Origin: Rhizobium jaguaris
GTDB taxonomy: Bacteria > Pseudomonadota > Alphaproteobacteria > Rhizobiales > Rhizobiaceae
Assembly: GCF_003627755.1 (NCBI RefSeq)
Contig: NZ_CP032694.1
Coordinates: forward strand, 2,533,501-2,597,500
Length of the DNA: 64,000 nt
Direction: 5' to 3'
Shown: positions 1 through 9,226 of the stretch, one piece after another
Numbering within the stretch: the stretch's first letter is position 1
Layout: every line of letters begins with the position of its first letter
Translations under genes and position numbers: made by a program
The notes under the pieces: generated by a model
The model's input: only the letters and a program-made list of their open reading frames with translations
Database searches by the model: none
What the model was told of the DNA's origin: nothing

Positions 1-978
<978 letters not shown>

Positions 979-996
979 GATGGCCACTCCCAAATG

Positions 997-1012
997 CGTA
1001 CCGTACGGTACG
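997..1012. promoter_or_regulatory. Perfect 16-bp palindrome, probable TetR autoregulatory operator
   Basis: CGTACCGTACGGTACG reads identically on both strands. It lies 18 bp upstream of the TetR GTG start and just downstream of a promoter-like element, where a bound dimer would block transcription. TetR-family proteins typically bind palindromes of this size next to their own gene. Confidence 0.65.
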
Positions 1013-1023
1013 GTTCGCAGCAG

Positions 1024-1052
1024 GTTATGACTGAGGGCGAGGCGAGCGTCAA
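1024..1052 (-). promoter_or_regulatory. Candidate sigma-70 promoter for the TetR gene
   Basis: On the minus strand, TTGACG (1052-1047) and CATAAC (1029-1024) are separated by 17 bp. The -35 matches consensus at five of six positions and the -10 at four of six. The predicted start point falls next to the palindrome at 997-1012. Confidence 0.5.
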
Positions 1053-1092
1053 GCGGAATTCGTTGCTGCACCGCGTCAATAAGGCGAATGGA

Positions 1093-2001
1093 TTATTCTG
1101 CGGCAGCCGAACTCCGCATGCCCTCGACATCCCTCAAGGGCGGCAGGCCGTAGAGGCGGCTGTATTCGCGGCTGAACTGCGATGGGCTCTGATAACCGAC
1201 ACGATGGCCGGCGGACCCGACATCTAGCTGCTCCACGATCATCAATCGCCGCGCTTCATGGAGACGAAGCTGCTTCTGATATTGCATCGGCGACATCGCA
1301 GTCACGGCTTTGAAATGATGATGCAGCGACGAAACGCTCATGCCGACCCGCTCCGCCAGCTCTTCGATGCGCAGCGGCTGGGTGAAGTTGTTGCGCAGCC
1401 AGGTGACGGCGCGCGCCACTCTGTTGCTCTGGCTCTCCGCCATCGCGACCTGCAACAGCCGAGGACCGTTCGGACCGGTCAGCAGGCGATAAAGGATCTC
1501 CTGCTCAATCAATGGCGCCATGGCCGGAATATCCTCCGGGCGATCTAGCAGTCTGAGCAGCCGTAATGAGGCATCGAGCAGTTCCGGCGATGCTGCATTG
1601 ACCGCGAGCCCACGCATAGGTTCCGCCGTGATCGCGTGGCGCGGGATATCGACGCGCGACAACAGCTCATTCAGACGTTCACTGTCGAGCGCCATACCGA
1701 AGCAAAGATAGGGAGTTTCATTGCGGACATTGGTGACTTGCGTCGATACAGGCAGGTCGAGGGCGGTCAGAATATACTCGCCGACACCGTAATGGTACGT
1801 ATCGGCGCCGACCGTAAGGCTCTTACGCCCCTGAACCACAACGGCATAGGAGGGTCGATAAGCCCCGTGCTGCCACACGGTCACTGCCGACTGGCGGTAT
1901 AGATTGAGACCGTCAATCGGTGTGCGATGTTCTCCATCCCCCGCGGCGAAACGTGCAACGATGGAGGCGAGTTCCTGATTGGGATTGAAAGCCAGAGTCA
2001 T
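1093..2001 (-). CDS. AraC family transcriptional regulator (AraC_N type)
   Basis: A 302-residue regulator. The first ~190 residues resemble the AraC_N (PF06719-like) cupin domain found with regulators of alcohol dehydrogenase and aldo/keto reductase genes. The C-terminal ~100 residues carry two helix-turn-helix motifs, one around IEELAERVGMSVSSLHHHFK and one around VGYQSPSQFSREYSRLYGLP. The reading frame has an upstream TTG at 2007, but the ATG at 2001 is the better start. No clear Shine-Dalgarno is visible. It is transcribed away from the alcohol dehydrogenase at 2200, which is its likely target by position. Confidence 0.88.
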   Translation of the reverse strand: MTLAFNPNQELASIVARFAAGDGEHRTPIDGLNLYRQSAVTVWQHGAYRPSYAVVVQGRKSLTVGADTYHYGVGEYILTALDLPVSTQVTNVRNETPYLCFGMALDSERLNELLSRVDIPRHAITAEPMRGLAVNAASPELLDASLRLLRLLDRPEDIPAMAPLIEQEILYRLLTGPNGPRLLQVAMAESQSNRVARAVTWLRNNFTQPLRIEELAERVGMSVSSLHHHFKAVTAMSPMQYQKQLRLHEARRLMIVEQLDVGSAGHRVGYQSPSQFSREYSRLYGLPPLRDVEGMRSSAAAE

Positions 2002-2199
2002 GCGCAACCGATTGTTTTGAGAGCGTGTCGAGGCTTATCTAGGTGACCTCATCCGTCTGCAAAAGAGCCGCTGCCAATTTAGATTCGCAGGATCGTACAT
2101 AAAGCTTGCAGGATCGCTCTAACGCTTAGGCCTCGTCCCGATGCATAGTCCAGCGTCTCAATTCCACTCCCAACCCATCCCAAGGATAAGGAACCTCCC

Positions 2200-3243
2200 A
2201 TGCCTATCGCAAAGGGTTATGCAGCAACCGACGCATCCAAACCGCTCACGCCGTTCACCTTCGAACGCCGTGATCCGAACGAGGATGATGTCGTCATCGC
2301 GATCAAATTCTCCGGCATCTGCCATTCCGACATTCATCAGGCTCGCAACGAATGGGGCAACGCAAAATATCCGATGGTACCGGGTCATGAGATCGCCGGC
2401 ATCGTCAGCGCAGTCGGCTCGAAAGTGACCAAATTCAAGGTCGGCGACCGCGTCGGGGTCGGCTGCTTCGTCAATTCGTGCACTACTTGCGCCACCCGCG
2501 ATCTCGACCTTGAACATTATATGCCTGGCGTGGTCCAGACCTACAACGACTTCGAAGCCGATGGCACGACGCCTACTTATGGCGGCTATTCGGATTCGAT
2601 CGTCGTCAAGGAAGGCTACGTCCTCTCGATCCCCGAAAATCTTCCGCTCGACGCAGCAGCCCCGCTACTCTGCGCCGGCATCACGCTTTACTCGCCGCTG
2701 CACCACTGGAAGGCCGGCCCCGGCAAAAAGGTCGCCATCGTCGGCATGGGTGGCCTCGGCCATATGGGCGTCAAGATCGCCCATGCCATGGGCGCAGACG
2801 TTACCGTTCTCAGCCAGACCCTGTCGAAGAAGGAAGACGGTCTGCGCCTCGGCGCTGATCACTACTACGCGACGAGCGACGCCGAAACATTCAAGACGCT
2901 CGCTGGCACATTCGACCTCCTCATTATGACCGTTGGTATCGCCGTCGACTGGAACGCCTATCTCGGCCTGCTGAAGGTCGATGGTAGCATGGTCGTCGTC
3001 GGTGCCCCCGAGCACGCGGTCCCGGTCCATGCCTTCTCGCTGATTCCCGGCCGACGCAGCCTTTCCGGTTCCATGATCGGCTCGATCAAGGAAACCCAGG
3101 AAATGCTCGATTTCTGCGGCAGGCACAACATTGCCTCGGAGATAGAGGTGATCAATATCGATCAGGTCGACGAAGCCTATGAGCGCGTTCTGAAGAGCGA
3201 CGTCCGCTACCGCTTCGTCATTGACATCGCATCGCTGGCGTAA
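2200..3243 (+). CDS. Zinc-type NAD(P)-dependent alcohol dehydrogenase (YahK/cinnamyl-type)
   Basis: A 347-residue medium-chain dehydrogenase that reduces aldehydes or oxidises alcohols. Catalytic zinc ligands are visible as C41 (GICHSDIH), H63-E64 (PGHEIAG) and C158 (LLCAGIT). The cofactor loop is GMGGLGHMG at 182-190. It follows the YahK/CAD family throughout. The structural-zinc loop, normally C-x2-C-x2-C-x7-C, is incomplete: C94 and C97 are present but the third and fourth positions are R100 and M108, so this enzyme may not hold the second zinc. It is divergent from an AraC regulator and ends in a strong hairpin terminator. Confidence 0.93.
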   Translation: MPIAKGYAATDASKPLTPFTFERRDPNEDDVVIAIKFSGICHSDIHQARNEWGNAKYPMVPGHEIAGIVSAVGSKVTKFKVGDRVGVGCFVNSCTTCATRDLDLEHYMPGVVQTYNDFEADGTTPTYGGYSDSIVVKEGYVLSIPENLPLDAAAPLLCAGITLYSPLHHWKAGPGKKVAIVGMGGLGHMGVKIAHAMGADVTVLSQTLSKKEDGLRLGADHYYATSDAETFKTLAGTFDLLIMTVGIAVDWNAYLGLLKVDGSMVVVGAPEHAVPVHAFSLIPGRRSLSGSMIGSIKETQEMLDFCGRHNIASEIEVINIDQVDEAYERVLKSDVRYRFVIDIASLA

Positions 3244-3266
3244 GCGCTACGGCACAAGACTCACAG

Positions 3267-3295
3267 AAAAGGGCAGCCACGGTGGCTGCCCTTTT
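3267..3295. terminator. Bidirectional terminator between adh and ndh
   Basis: GGGCAGCCAC and GTGGCTGCCC form a perfect stem, flanked by AAAA on the left and TTTTT on the right. It can therefore end transcription of both convergent genes. Part of it overlaps the ndh stop region. Confidence 0.85.
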
Positions 3296-4558
3296 TCACT
3301 CCTCACGCATGGTTTCCCTCTGCGTGATCAGCCGAGCGCTGTGCTGACGGCTGATATAGATCCACAGCCAGCTCCAGGCGACGGCGAAGCGCCAGCGCGT
3401 GCCGATCAGGAAGTAGATATGGGCGAGGCCCCAGACCCACCAGGCGATCCAACCCCTGAGCTTGATCCAGCCGAAATCGATGATCGCGGCACTTTTGCCG
3501 ATCGTCGCAAGACTTCCCTGATGATGATAGTGAAAAGGCCCCGGCGCCGGCTGGCCCAATAGCTTTGCCCTTGTCACCTTGGCGACGTAAGCGCCCTGCT
3601 GCTTGGCAGCCGGCGCGATGCCCGGCACGGGAGTGCCATCGTCGCGCATCACCGCCGCCGTGTCACCGATGACAAAGATATCCGGCTTGCCAGGCGCCCT
3701 CAATTCCTTGTCGACCACGACGCGGCCCGCGCGATCGGCGGGAGCGCCCAGCCATTCACCTGCCGGCGAAGCCTGTACGCCGGCGGCCCAGACGATCGTG
3801 CGGCTTGGCACGAAAGTCTCCCCGATCGTTACGCCCTCCTCGGTGCAGGATGTAACGGGCTTGCCGGTGCGGACTTCGACGCCCAGCTTTTCCAGCGCCT
3901 TGTGAGCATAGGCGGACAGCCCCTCGTCAAAGCTTGCGAGAACGCGCGGCCCGGCTTCGACAAGAATAATCCTGGCCTTGGTGGTATCGATATTGCGGAA
4001 CTCCTTCGGGAGGGTCGTCCTGGCCAGCTCGGAGATGATGCCGGCCAGCTCTACGCCAGTCGGTCCGGCGCCGACGATGGTGAAGGTCAACAAAGCATCG
4101 CGGATGGCGGGATCGCTTTCCAACTCGGCCTGCTCGAAGGCCAGCAGAACGCGCCGGCGGATCGTCGTTGCGTCTTCGAGCGTCTTCAGCCCCGGCGCCA
4201 CCGGTTCCCATTCGTCATGTCCGAAATAGGCATGGGTCGCGCCTGTCGCCAGCACAAGCGTGTCATATGCTATCGTCTCGCCGCCTTTCAGCGTCAGCCT
4301 ATGTGCCTGGCTGTCGACACCGACGACTTCCGCCAGCAGTGTCGTCACCTCCGGCCGATCCCGGAAAAAGCTTCGGATCGGCCAGGCGATCTCGGACGTG
4401 GCGAGCAAGGTGGTGGCGACTTGATAGAGCAGCGGCTGGAACAGGTGATGGTTGCGCCGATCAATCAGCGTGATGCGGACCGGAGCTCCCTTGAGATCGT
4501 TGACGAGCTGCAAACCGCCAAACCCACCCCCGACGACGACAACGTGATGATCCTGCAT
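3296..4558 (-). CDS. ndh: Type II NADH dehydrogenase (NDH-2), FAD-dependent
   Basis: A 420-residue single-subunit, non-proton-pumping NADH:quinone oxidoreductase. The FAD motif VVVVGGGFGGLQLV is at the N-terminus, a second dinucleotide motif TIVGAGPTGVELAG is near residue 160, and the FAD-closing segment FVIGDTAAV is near residue 300. The C-terminal ~50 residues are rich in Trp and aromatics (LRGWIAWWVWGLAHIYFLIG) and probably form the membrane anchor. I chose the ATG at 4558, with GGGGTG six bases upstream and the FAD motif right after the start. In-frame starts at 4573 and 4633 would add unconserved residues. Confidence 0.88.
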   Translation of the reverse strand: MQDHHVVVVGGGFGGLQLVNDLKGAPVRITLIDRRNHHLFQPLLYQVATTLLATSEIAWPIRSFFRDRPEVTTLLAEVVGVDSQAHRLTLKGGETIAYDTLVLATGATHAYFGHDEWEPVAPGLKTLEDATTIRRRVLLAFEQAELESDPAIRDALLTFTIVGAGPTGVELAGIISELARTTLPKEFRNIDTTKARIILVEAGPRVLASFDEGLSAYAHKALEKLGVEVRTGKPVTSCTEEGVTIGETFVPSRTIVWAAGVQASPAGEWLGAPADRAGRVVVDKELRAPGKPDIFVIGDTAAVMRDDGTPVPGIAPAAKQQGAYVAKVTRAKLLGQPAPGPFHYHHQGSLATIGKSAAIIDFGWIKLRGWIAWWVWGLAHIYFLIGTRWRFAVAWSWLWIYISRQHSARLITQRETMREE

Positions 4559-4695
4559 GACGACACCCCGCATCTGTTTTATCTTCGCGAACGTAGGGTT
4601 GAAGACGACGGCCAACAACCGCCTTTTATGCATGGCACCTACGCGGGCACGCGAGCCCTTCCACGTACGATCAAGATAGGGGCGTCTCCTTCTAT

Positions 4696-5724
4696 TTATC
4701 GCGGATCTTCTGGCGCTGGCGAAGGTACGCCGACGCGTATCGACTTCGAGAAGTTCGGCGACAATCCGTCGTCCCGAGCCCGCTGGTCGATATGAGCGAC
4801 AGTTCTGAGCTCAGCGAGCGACACGGACGTATCCAACGCCCCGCGATCATAAGCGTAGTCAGGGAGATAGCCATTGACGATGAGGCGCCAGTCGAAGGGA
4901 ATCCTGTCTCCAGCCACGCGTATCATCTTGACGACCGTCGTCGTGCAGTTGCTCGTGAGCGAGTTGTAGAATACCGGCGTTGCGGCAAGGGCGTTGGCGT
5001 CTGCAACATACTCGCGCAGGAGTGCTCGTGCCTGCTCCGGGGACGCTTTCAGGCGGTAGATCTGGACATCTTCGCCACGGAAGTTCGAACGGACGCCCAC
5101 CACATCCCGTTCGTCTGCGGCGATGATCACCAGAGGATTGCTCTTGAATAAATCGGCGAGCGGCGAGAACGCACCTCCAGTCCGGCGCCGCACTTCGATC
5201 GACCACGGAAGCTGCTCACCGCCTTCGAAACCGAAGCTGAAAATCACGTGGGCAATCTCCGGCCCCGCCCAATAAGACATGAACAGGTCGACCGTCCGGA
5301 CCTTGCTCATGTCGTAGGTACGCGTCGTCCATCGCTCGATGAAGTCTGTGCTGCTATGCCACTCGAAGTCCCGGACATTGGTCAGTGTCAACAGGTCGCC
5401 GTTGAATTCGCCTGTGACCTGTCGTGCGACATCGGGTGCCCACGAGGCGTCCTCGACGGGCTTGATCGTGTTCCACCAAACCAGGACAAGTGCGAACGCC
5501 GCTGCGAATGTGAGGATGGCTTTGAAACGCCAGGGGCCAAACAAAGCAGTGATCGTGAAAACCCCAAAAAGAGCGAATAGCCCGGCAGCAAAGCCTCTGG
5601 CGAATTCCGGAACGGGAAGGCGATACCACAATGCAAGCGAGGCCCATGTGACGGCCAAGGCTACGATGATTGCTAGTAGGACAGCCAGAACAGCCCAAGC
5701 TAAACGACGCAATCTAGTCTCCAT
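4696..5724 (-). CDS. Membrane-anchored DUF4105 (Lnb N-terminal-like) protein
   Basis: A 342-residue protein. Three hydrophobic segments near residues 8-32, 41-63 and 68-86 precede a large extracytoplasmic domain. That domain contains the DUF4105 signature NSLTSNCTTTVVKM, whose Asn-Cys-Thr-Thr core is thought to hold a catalytic Cys in this papain-like fold. It also has the usual FSFGFEGGEQLPWSIEVRRR beta segment. DUF4105 is related to the N-terminal periplasmic domain of lacto-N-biosidase proteins; the substrate is not known. The gene stands alone, downstream of nothing it obviously belongs with. Confidence 0.8.
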   Translation of the reverse strand: METRLRRLAWAVLAVLLAIIVALAVTWASLALWYRLPVPEFARGFAAGLFALFGVFTITALFGPWRFKAILTFAAAFALVLVWWNTIKPVEDASWAPDVARQVTGEFNGDLLTLTNVRDFEWHSSTDFIERWTTRTYDMSKVRTVDLFMSYWAGPEIAHVIFSFGFEGGEQLPWSIEVRRRTGGAFSPLADLFKSNPLVIIAADERDVVGVRSNFRGEDVQIYRLKASPEQARALLREYVADANALAATPVFYNSLTSNCTTTVVKMIRVAGDRIPFDWRLIVNGYLPDYAYDRGALDTSVSLAELRTVAHIDQRARDDGLSPNFSKSIRVGVPSPAPEDPR

Positions 5725-6040
5725 CGGTCTGTGTCAGTTCGGTTGAGCAGGAAATCTGGAGGATCCTGCCTCACGCTAGCCGCTGGCATCAACAAACGCC
5801 ACAAAGAGCTTGTTGCGACCGCAAGTTCAGACAGATCTTACTGTATGATACGGGTAATCGATCCTTCGAATGCATATTGTTGTGGCGCCGTGCGAGACGT
5901 AGCAACGCTTGGTAGCAAGGGTATTGATCTCAGCGAAATTGTTCACGGCGATGGCCGCTCCTAGCGCAAAGTTGCCGTCAGTGAGGCTTCGGAAGACTTG
6001 GTGGCACTTGTTACATTGTTCCGCAAACAACATCGCCTCA
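5725..6040. other. Intergenic region, no supported gene
   Basis: This 316-bp stretch lies between the DUF4105 gene (start at 5724) and the lrp stop. It should hold the DUF4105 promoter. A 74-codon minus-strand frame with a CxxCH-like motif overlaps the lrp stop but has no family likeness that I can defend. No repeat or RNA gene is visible. Confidence 0.5.
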
Positions 6041-6505
6041 CTATTCGGCATAGCCGACTGGGATCGTCACGCCGCTTTTCAACACTTCCATCGAGATAGA
6101 CGCCGAAACGTCGAAGAGCTCCACTCGGCGCACGATCTTCTTGTAGATGACGTCGTAGTGCTCGACACGCGGCAACACGATTTTCAGGATGTAATCGTGA
6201 TTGCCCGTCAGCCGATGCGCCTCGACGATCTCGGGAATGTCGCTGATTGCCTTCCGAAAAGTTTCAATCCATTCGTCGGCATGATGGGCGGTCTTGATCA
6301 GCGCATAGAGCGTGGTCGGCACGCCCATCTTTTCGCGGTCCAGCACGACGATGCGCTTGGCTATATGGCCGCTATCCTCCAGCCGTTGGATACGCCGTGA
6401 GCAAGCCGAAACCGAAAGCGCCACCCGGTCGGCGAGGTCCGTTACCGAAATACCGGCATCGGTCTGCAAAAGATCGAGAATCTTTCGGTCGCGTTCGTCA
6501 AGCAT
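6041..6505 (-). CDS. Lrp/AsnC family transcriptional regulator
   Basis: A 154-residue feast/famine regulator. The N-terminal helix-turn-helix is ITDLADRV-like (ISVTDLADRVALSVSACSRR, about residues 19-38), followed by the RAM ligand-binding domain (VEAHRLTGNHDYILKIVLP). This family senses amino acids and commonly controls an adjacent amino-acid gene. The gene is divergent from an aspartate/glutamate-type racemase at 6666, with about 160 bp between them, so that racemase is the likely target. Confidence 0.9.
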   Translation of the reverse strand: MLDERDRKILDLLQTDAGISVTDLADRVALSVSACSRRIQRLEDSGHIAKRIVVLDREKMGVPTTLYALIKTAHHADEWIETFRKAISDIPEIVEAHRLTGNHDYILKIVLPRVEHYDVIYKKIVRRVELFDVSASISMEVLKSGVTIPVGYAE

Positions 6506-6532
6506 GAGCGCCTACCTCCATAATCACGCGGA

Positions 6533-6567
6533 AATTTTGCGTATCATCACATATAAGCGCAAAAATT
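6533..6567. promoter_or_regulatory. Candidate Lrp-type operator between lrp and the racemase gene
   Basis: AATTTTGCG at 6533-6541 is mirrored by CGCAAAAATT at 6558-6567, with 16 bp between them. The AT-rich, widely spaced arms suit an Lrp octamer site, and the location serves both divergent genes. One arm has an extra A. Confidence 0.4.
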
Positions 6568-6665
6568 TGCAACATGAACTCAAAGAAAGACAAAGATTGC
6601 AAACACGAAGCGGGTGAAATGTCTCAATATTCTGCTATTCCTAATCAAGAATGGAGAGCAGCAGC

Positions 6666-7385
6666 ATGCGCACTATTGGCCTGATCGGCGGCATGAGTTT
6701 CGAGAGCTCGGCGGTTTATTATCGCCTTATCAATGAGATGGTTCGTGACAGGCTGGACGGCCTCGCCTCGGCCGAAGTGCTGATGTATTCCGTCAATTTC
6801 GAAGAGATCGTCGCCCTCCAGAAGGCCGGACGCTGGGACGATGCCGCTGCCCGTCTCGGCGATGCCGCGCACCGCCTGCAAACCGCCGGCGCCGAATGCG
6901 TGCTGATCTGCACCAACACCATGCACCTGATCGCTCCGGAAGTTGCCGCACGTGTCTCCATCCCGTTGATCCACATCATCGACGAGACAGCCGCCGCGCT
7001 GAAGGCCGCCGGTCGCGTCAAGCCGCTGCTGCTTGCCACGCGTTACACGATGGAGCACGGCTTCTACACCGATCGCATGGCCCGCAATGGCGTCTCCGTC
7101 ATGGTGCCGGGCGCTGAAGACCGAACCGTGACCCACGACATCATCTTCAACGAACTCTGCGCCGGCGTCGTCAAGGACGAGTCGCGGCGGAAACTGATGG
7201 CGATCATCGAGCGAGCCAAAGCTGAAGGGGCCGACAGTGTCATCCTCGGCTGCACCGAGATCTGCCTGATCCTCGACCCGAACGCGCTGATCCTGCCGGG
7301 CTTCGACACGACGGCGATCCACGCACGGAGCGCCGTCGATTTCGCCCTTGGCGAGGAAAAGGCGAACGCTAGCCAGGCCGCTTAA
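6666..7385 (+). CDS. Aspartate/glutamate racemase family protein (YgeA-like)
   Basis: A 239-residue cofactor-independent amino-acid racemase. The two catalytic cysteines are C82 in ICTNTMHLIAP and C196 in VILGCTEICLIL, the arrangement expected for a two-base mechanism. The N-terminus MRTIGLIGGMSFESS is the usual substrate loop. An ATG at 6651 is in frame, but GGAG sits nine bases before the ATG at 6666, so I use the latter. The family covers aspartate, glutamate and broad-specificity racemases, and the exact substrate cannot be told from sequence. A divergent Lrp regulator supports an amino-acid role. Confidence 0.88.
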   Translation: MRTIGLIGGMSFESSAVYYRLINEMVRDRLDGLASAEVLMYSVNFEEIVALQKAGRWDDAAARLGDAAHRLQTAGAECVLICTNTMHLIAPEVAARVSIPLIHIIDETAAALKAAGRVKPLLLATRYTMEHGFYTDRMARNGVSVMVPGAEDRTVTHDIIFNELCAGVVKDESRRKLMAIIERAKAEGADSVILGCTEICLILDPNALILPGFDTTAIHARSAVDFALGEEKANASQAA

Positions 7386-7386
7386 A

Positions 7387-7405
7387 TCAAGTCAAATTTA
7401 CTTGA
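7387..7405. promoter_or_regulatory. 19-bp palindrome upstream of the MarR-GNAT gene, probable operator
   Basis: TCAAGT at 7387-7392 is mirrored by ACTTGA at 7400-7405, with a largely symmetric AT-rich centre (eight of nine base pairs match). It lies just after the racemase stop and about 55 bp before the MarR-GNAT start. Its size and form fit a MarR dimer site. A second, smaller inverted repeat, GTCCA-N8-TGGAC, lies at 7410-7427. Confidence 0.55.
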
Positions 7406-7459
7406 CCGAGTCCAATAAATAATGGACATCGTCTCTCATATTGTCGGGAGATGATGTCC

Positions 7460-8389
7460 ATGTTTGATGCTACGCAATTCGCGACGATCGACGCGGTCCG
7501 CGACTTTAATCGCTTTTATGCCAATTTCCTCGGCGTCCTGAACAAAGCCTATCTGGACAGCCCTTACGCCCTGACCGATGTCCGCGTGCTGTTCGAAATC
7601 GGTTCCCGTGGCGGCGTCGCCGCCTCAACGCTGACGCGTGAGCTGCATCTCGATCCCGCCTATCTCAGTCGCATTCTGAAACGCTTTCGCGAAGACGGCT
7701 TGATCGAAACCAAGCCCGATCCCGACGATCTGCGCAGCCAGATCATCACGGTCACCGACAAGGGACAAGGACAGTTCCATGAATTCGTCCGCCGCTCCCG
7801 CGCTGAGGTCGCCGGGCATTTCGATGCGCTGGCGATCGGTGAGCCGGAACGCGTTGTTGGGGCGATGCAAACGATTCAGGCCGTACTCAACTCAAGCGCC
7901 AATGCCATGCCCGCCGCCATCATCCGTGCCCATCGTCCCGGCGATATCGGCTGGATTGTGCAGAGTCAGGCGCGGTTCTATTGCGAAGAATTCGGTTGGG
8001 ATATGCGTTTCGAAGGGCTGGTCGCCGAGGTCGCCGGCAAATTCCTCTCCAACTTCGATCCGCAGAAGGATCGATGCTGGATCGCCGAGCGGGGTGGACT
8101 GAATGTCGGCTCCGTCATGGTTGCCGACGGCGGCGACAGGATCGCAAAGCTCCGGCTGCTTTACGTCGACAAGACAGCACGCGGTCTCGGCCTCGGCAAG
8201 CTGCTGGTCGGCGAATGCATCCGCTTCGCCCGCAACGCCGGTTACCGTCAGCTTTCGCTATGGACCAACGACATCCTCGACACCGCCAGAGGCATCTATG
8301 TTCAGGCTGGGTTCCGGCTTGTCTCCGAGGAAAAGCACCGCATGTTCGGCCCGGAATTGAATGGCCAGACTTGGGTGCTGGATCTGTAG
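7460..8389 (+). CDS. MarR-GNAT fusion: helix-turn-helix regulator with N-acetyltransferase domain
   Basis: A 309-residue two-domain protein. Residues 1-145 are a MarR winged helix (GVAASTLTRELHLDPAYLSR recognition region, wing at KPDPDDLRSQIITVT). Residues ~150-309 are a GNAT domain with the acetyl-CoA loop RGLGLGKLLVGE and a C-terminal MFGPELNGQTWVLDL. Such fusions are widespread in Proteobacteria, and some acetylate small molecules. Of three clustered ATGs (7451, 7454, 7460) the last has the best spacing from GGGAG at 7446-7450. A palindrome upstream suggests autoregulation. Confidence 0.9.
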   Translation: MFDATQFATIDAVRDFNRFYANFLGVLNKAYLDSPYALTDVRVLFEIGSRGGVAASTLTRELHLDPAYLSRILKRFREDGLIETKPDPDDLRSQIITVTDKGQGQFHEFVRRSRAEVAGHFDALAIGEPERVVGAMQTIQAVLNSSANAMPAAIIRAHRPGDIGWIVQSQARFYCEEFGWDMRFEGLVAEVAGKFLSNFDPQKDRCWIAERGGLNVGSVMVADGGDRIAKLRLLYVDKTARGLGLGKLLVGECIRFARNAGYRQLSLWTNDILDTARGIYVQAGFRLVSEEKHRMFGPELNGQTWVLDL

Positions 8390-8553
8390 TCGCTCGCCTC
8401 CGGGCCACCTCGCCTTTCGAGGCTCCGGCCTTTCGGCCTACGCGCCTCAAGGTAACCCGCGAAGCAGGTGGCGACGAATATTCAAACATCACAATTATGT
8501 TGCGTCGCAAAATTCCGCTTGATTTGGAAACGATCATTTCCTAAACAAGCAGC

Positions 8554-9171
8554 ATGACGATAGACACACTGGATATTTCCCCGAAGCTTCGCGGTCGCCC
8601 GCGGGAATTCGATATGGACGCAGCGCTCGACGAGGCGTTGCGGGTCTTTTCCGAGCGCGGCTATTATGCCGCTTCGATCACTGAACTGACCGAGGCCATG
8701 GGGCTGACCGCTGGTAGCGTCTATAAGGCGTTCAAAGATAAGCGCGGCGTGTTCCTTGCCGCCTTTGATCGCTACCGGGATGTGCGATGCAGGCTCAGGG
8801 ACGAACGCCTTGCCGCCGCGGCCAACGCTTTCGAAAAGCTGCGCACATTCCTGATCATCTTTGCAGAATCGTCCAGCGACGAGATTGGTCGCCAGGGTTG
8901 CCTTGTTGTCGGCAGTGCTACCGAGCTCGCTCTCTTTGACGCGGAAGTCGCCGGCCGCATTGCCTTCGCCTTCGACGTCGACGAGCAGTTGCTCATCGAT
9001 CTGATCCGCCTCGGACAGGAGGATGGCTCGGTATCGGACAGGCTCGATGTGGAAGGCACAGCTCGCACGCTGCTCTGCCTTACGAAAGGCATGCGCGTGA
9101 TCGGAAAGACCGGCCGCAAAACCGAACATATGCTTGCCGTCGCCGAGGCGGCCATGAAACTACTGAACTAA
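8554..9171 (+). CDS. TetR/AcrR family regulator next to an MFS exporter
   Basis: A 205-residue regulator. It begins with the RGRPREFD linker typical of TetR proteins, then a helix-turn-helix around ASITELTEAMGLTAGSVYKAFKDKRGVF (residues 40-67). The C-terminal domain resembles TetR_C_6-like regulators of transporter genes. The MFS gene follows 55 bp downstream on the same strand, so this regulator probably controls that transporter and itself. Confidence 0.88.
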   Translation: MTIDTLDISPKLRGRPREFDMDAALDEALRVFSERGYYAASITELTEAMGLTAGSVYKAFKDKRGVFLAAFDRYRDVRCRLRDERLAAAANAFEKLRTFLIIFAESSSDEIGRQGCLVVGSATELALFDAEVAGRIAFAFDVDEQLLIDLIRLGQEDGSVSDRLDVEGTARTLLCLTKGMRVIGKTGRKTEHMLAVAEAAMKLLN

Positions 9172-9226
9172 TTTTTCACGAGAATTTTGGGGGATCGCCT
9201 CCCCTGCACGCATCAAGGATCAAGAC

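Noticed and set aside
5827..6051. 74-codon minus-strand frame with CNKCH, like a c-type haem motif
   Set aside because: It overlaps the lrp stop and has no signal peptide or further cytochrome features; the motif is probably chance.
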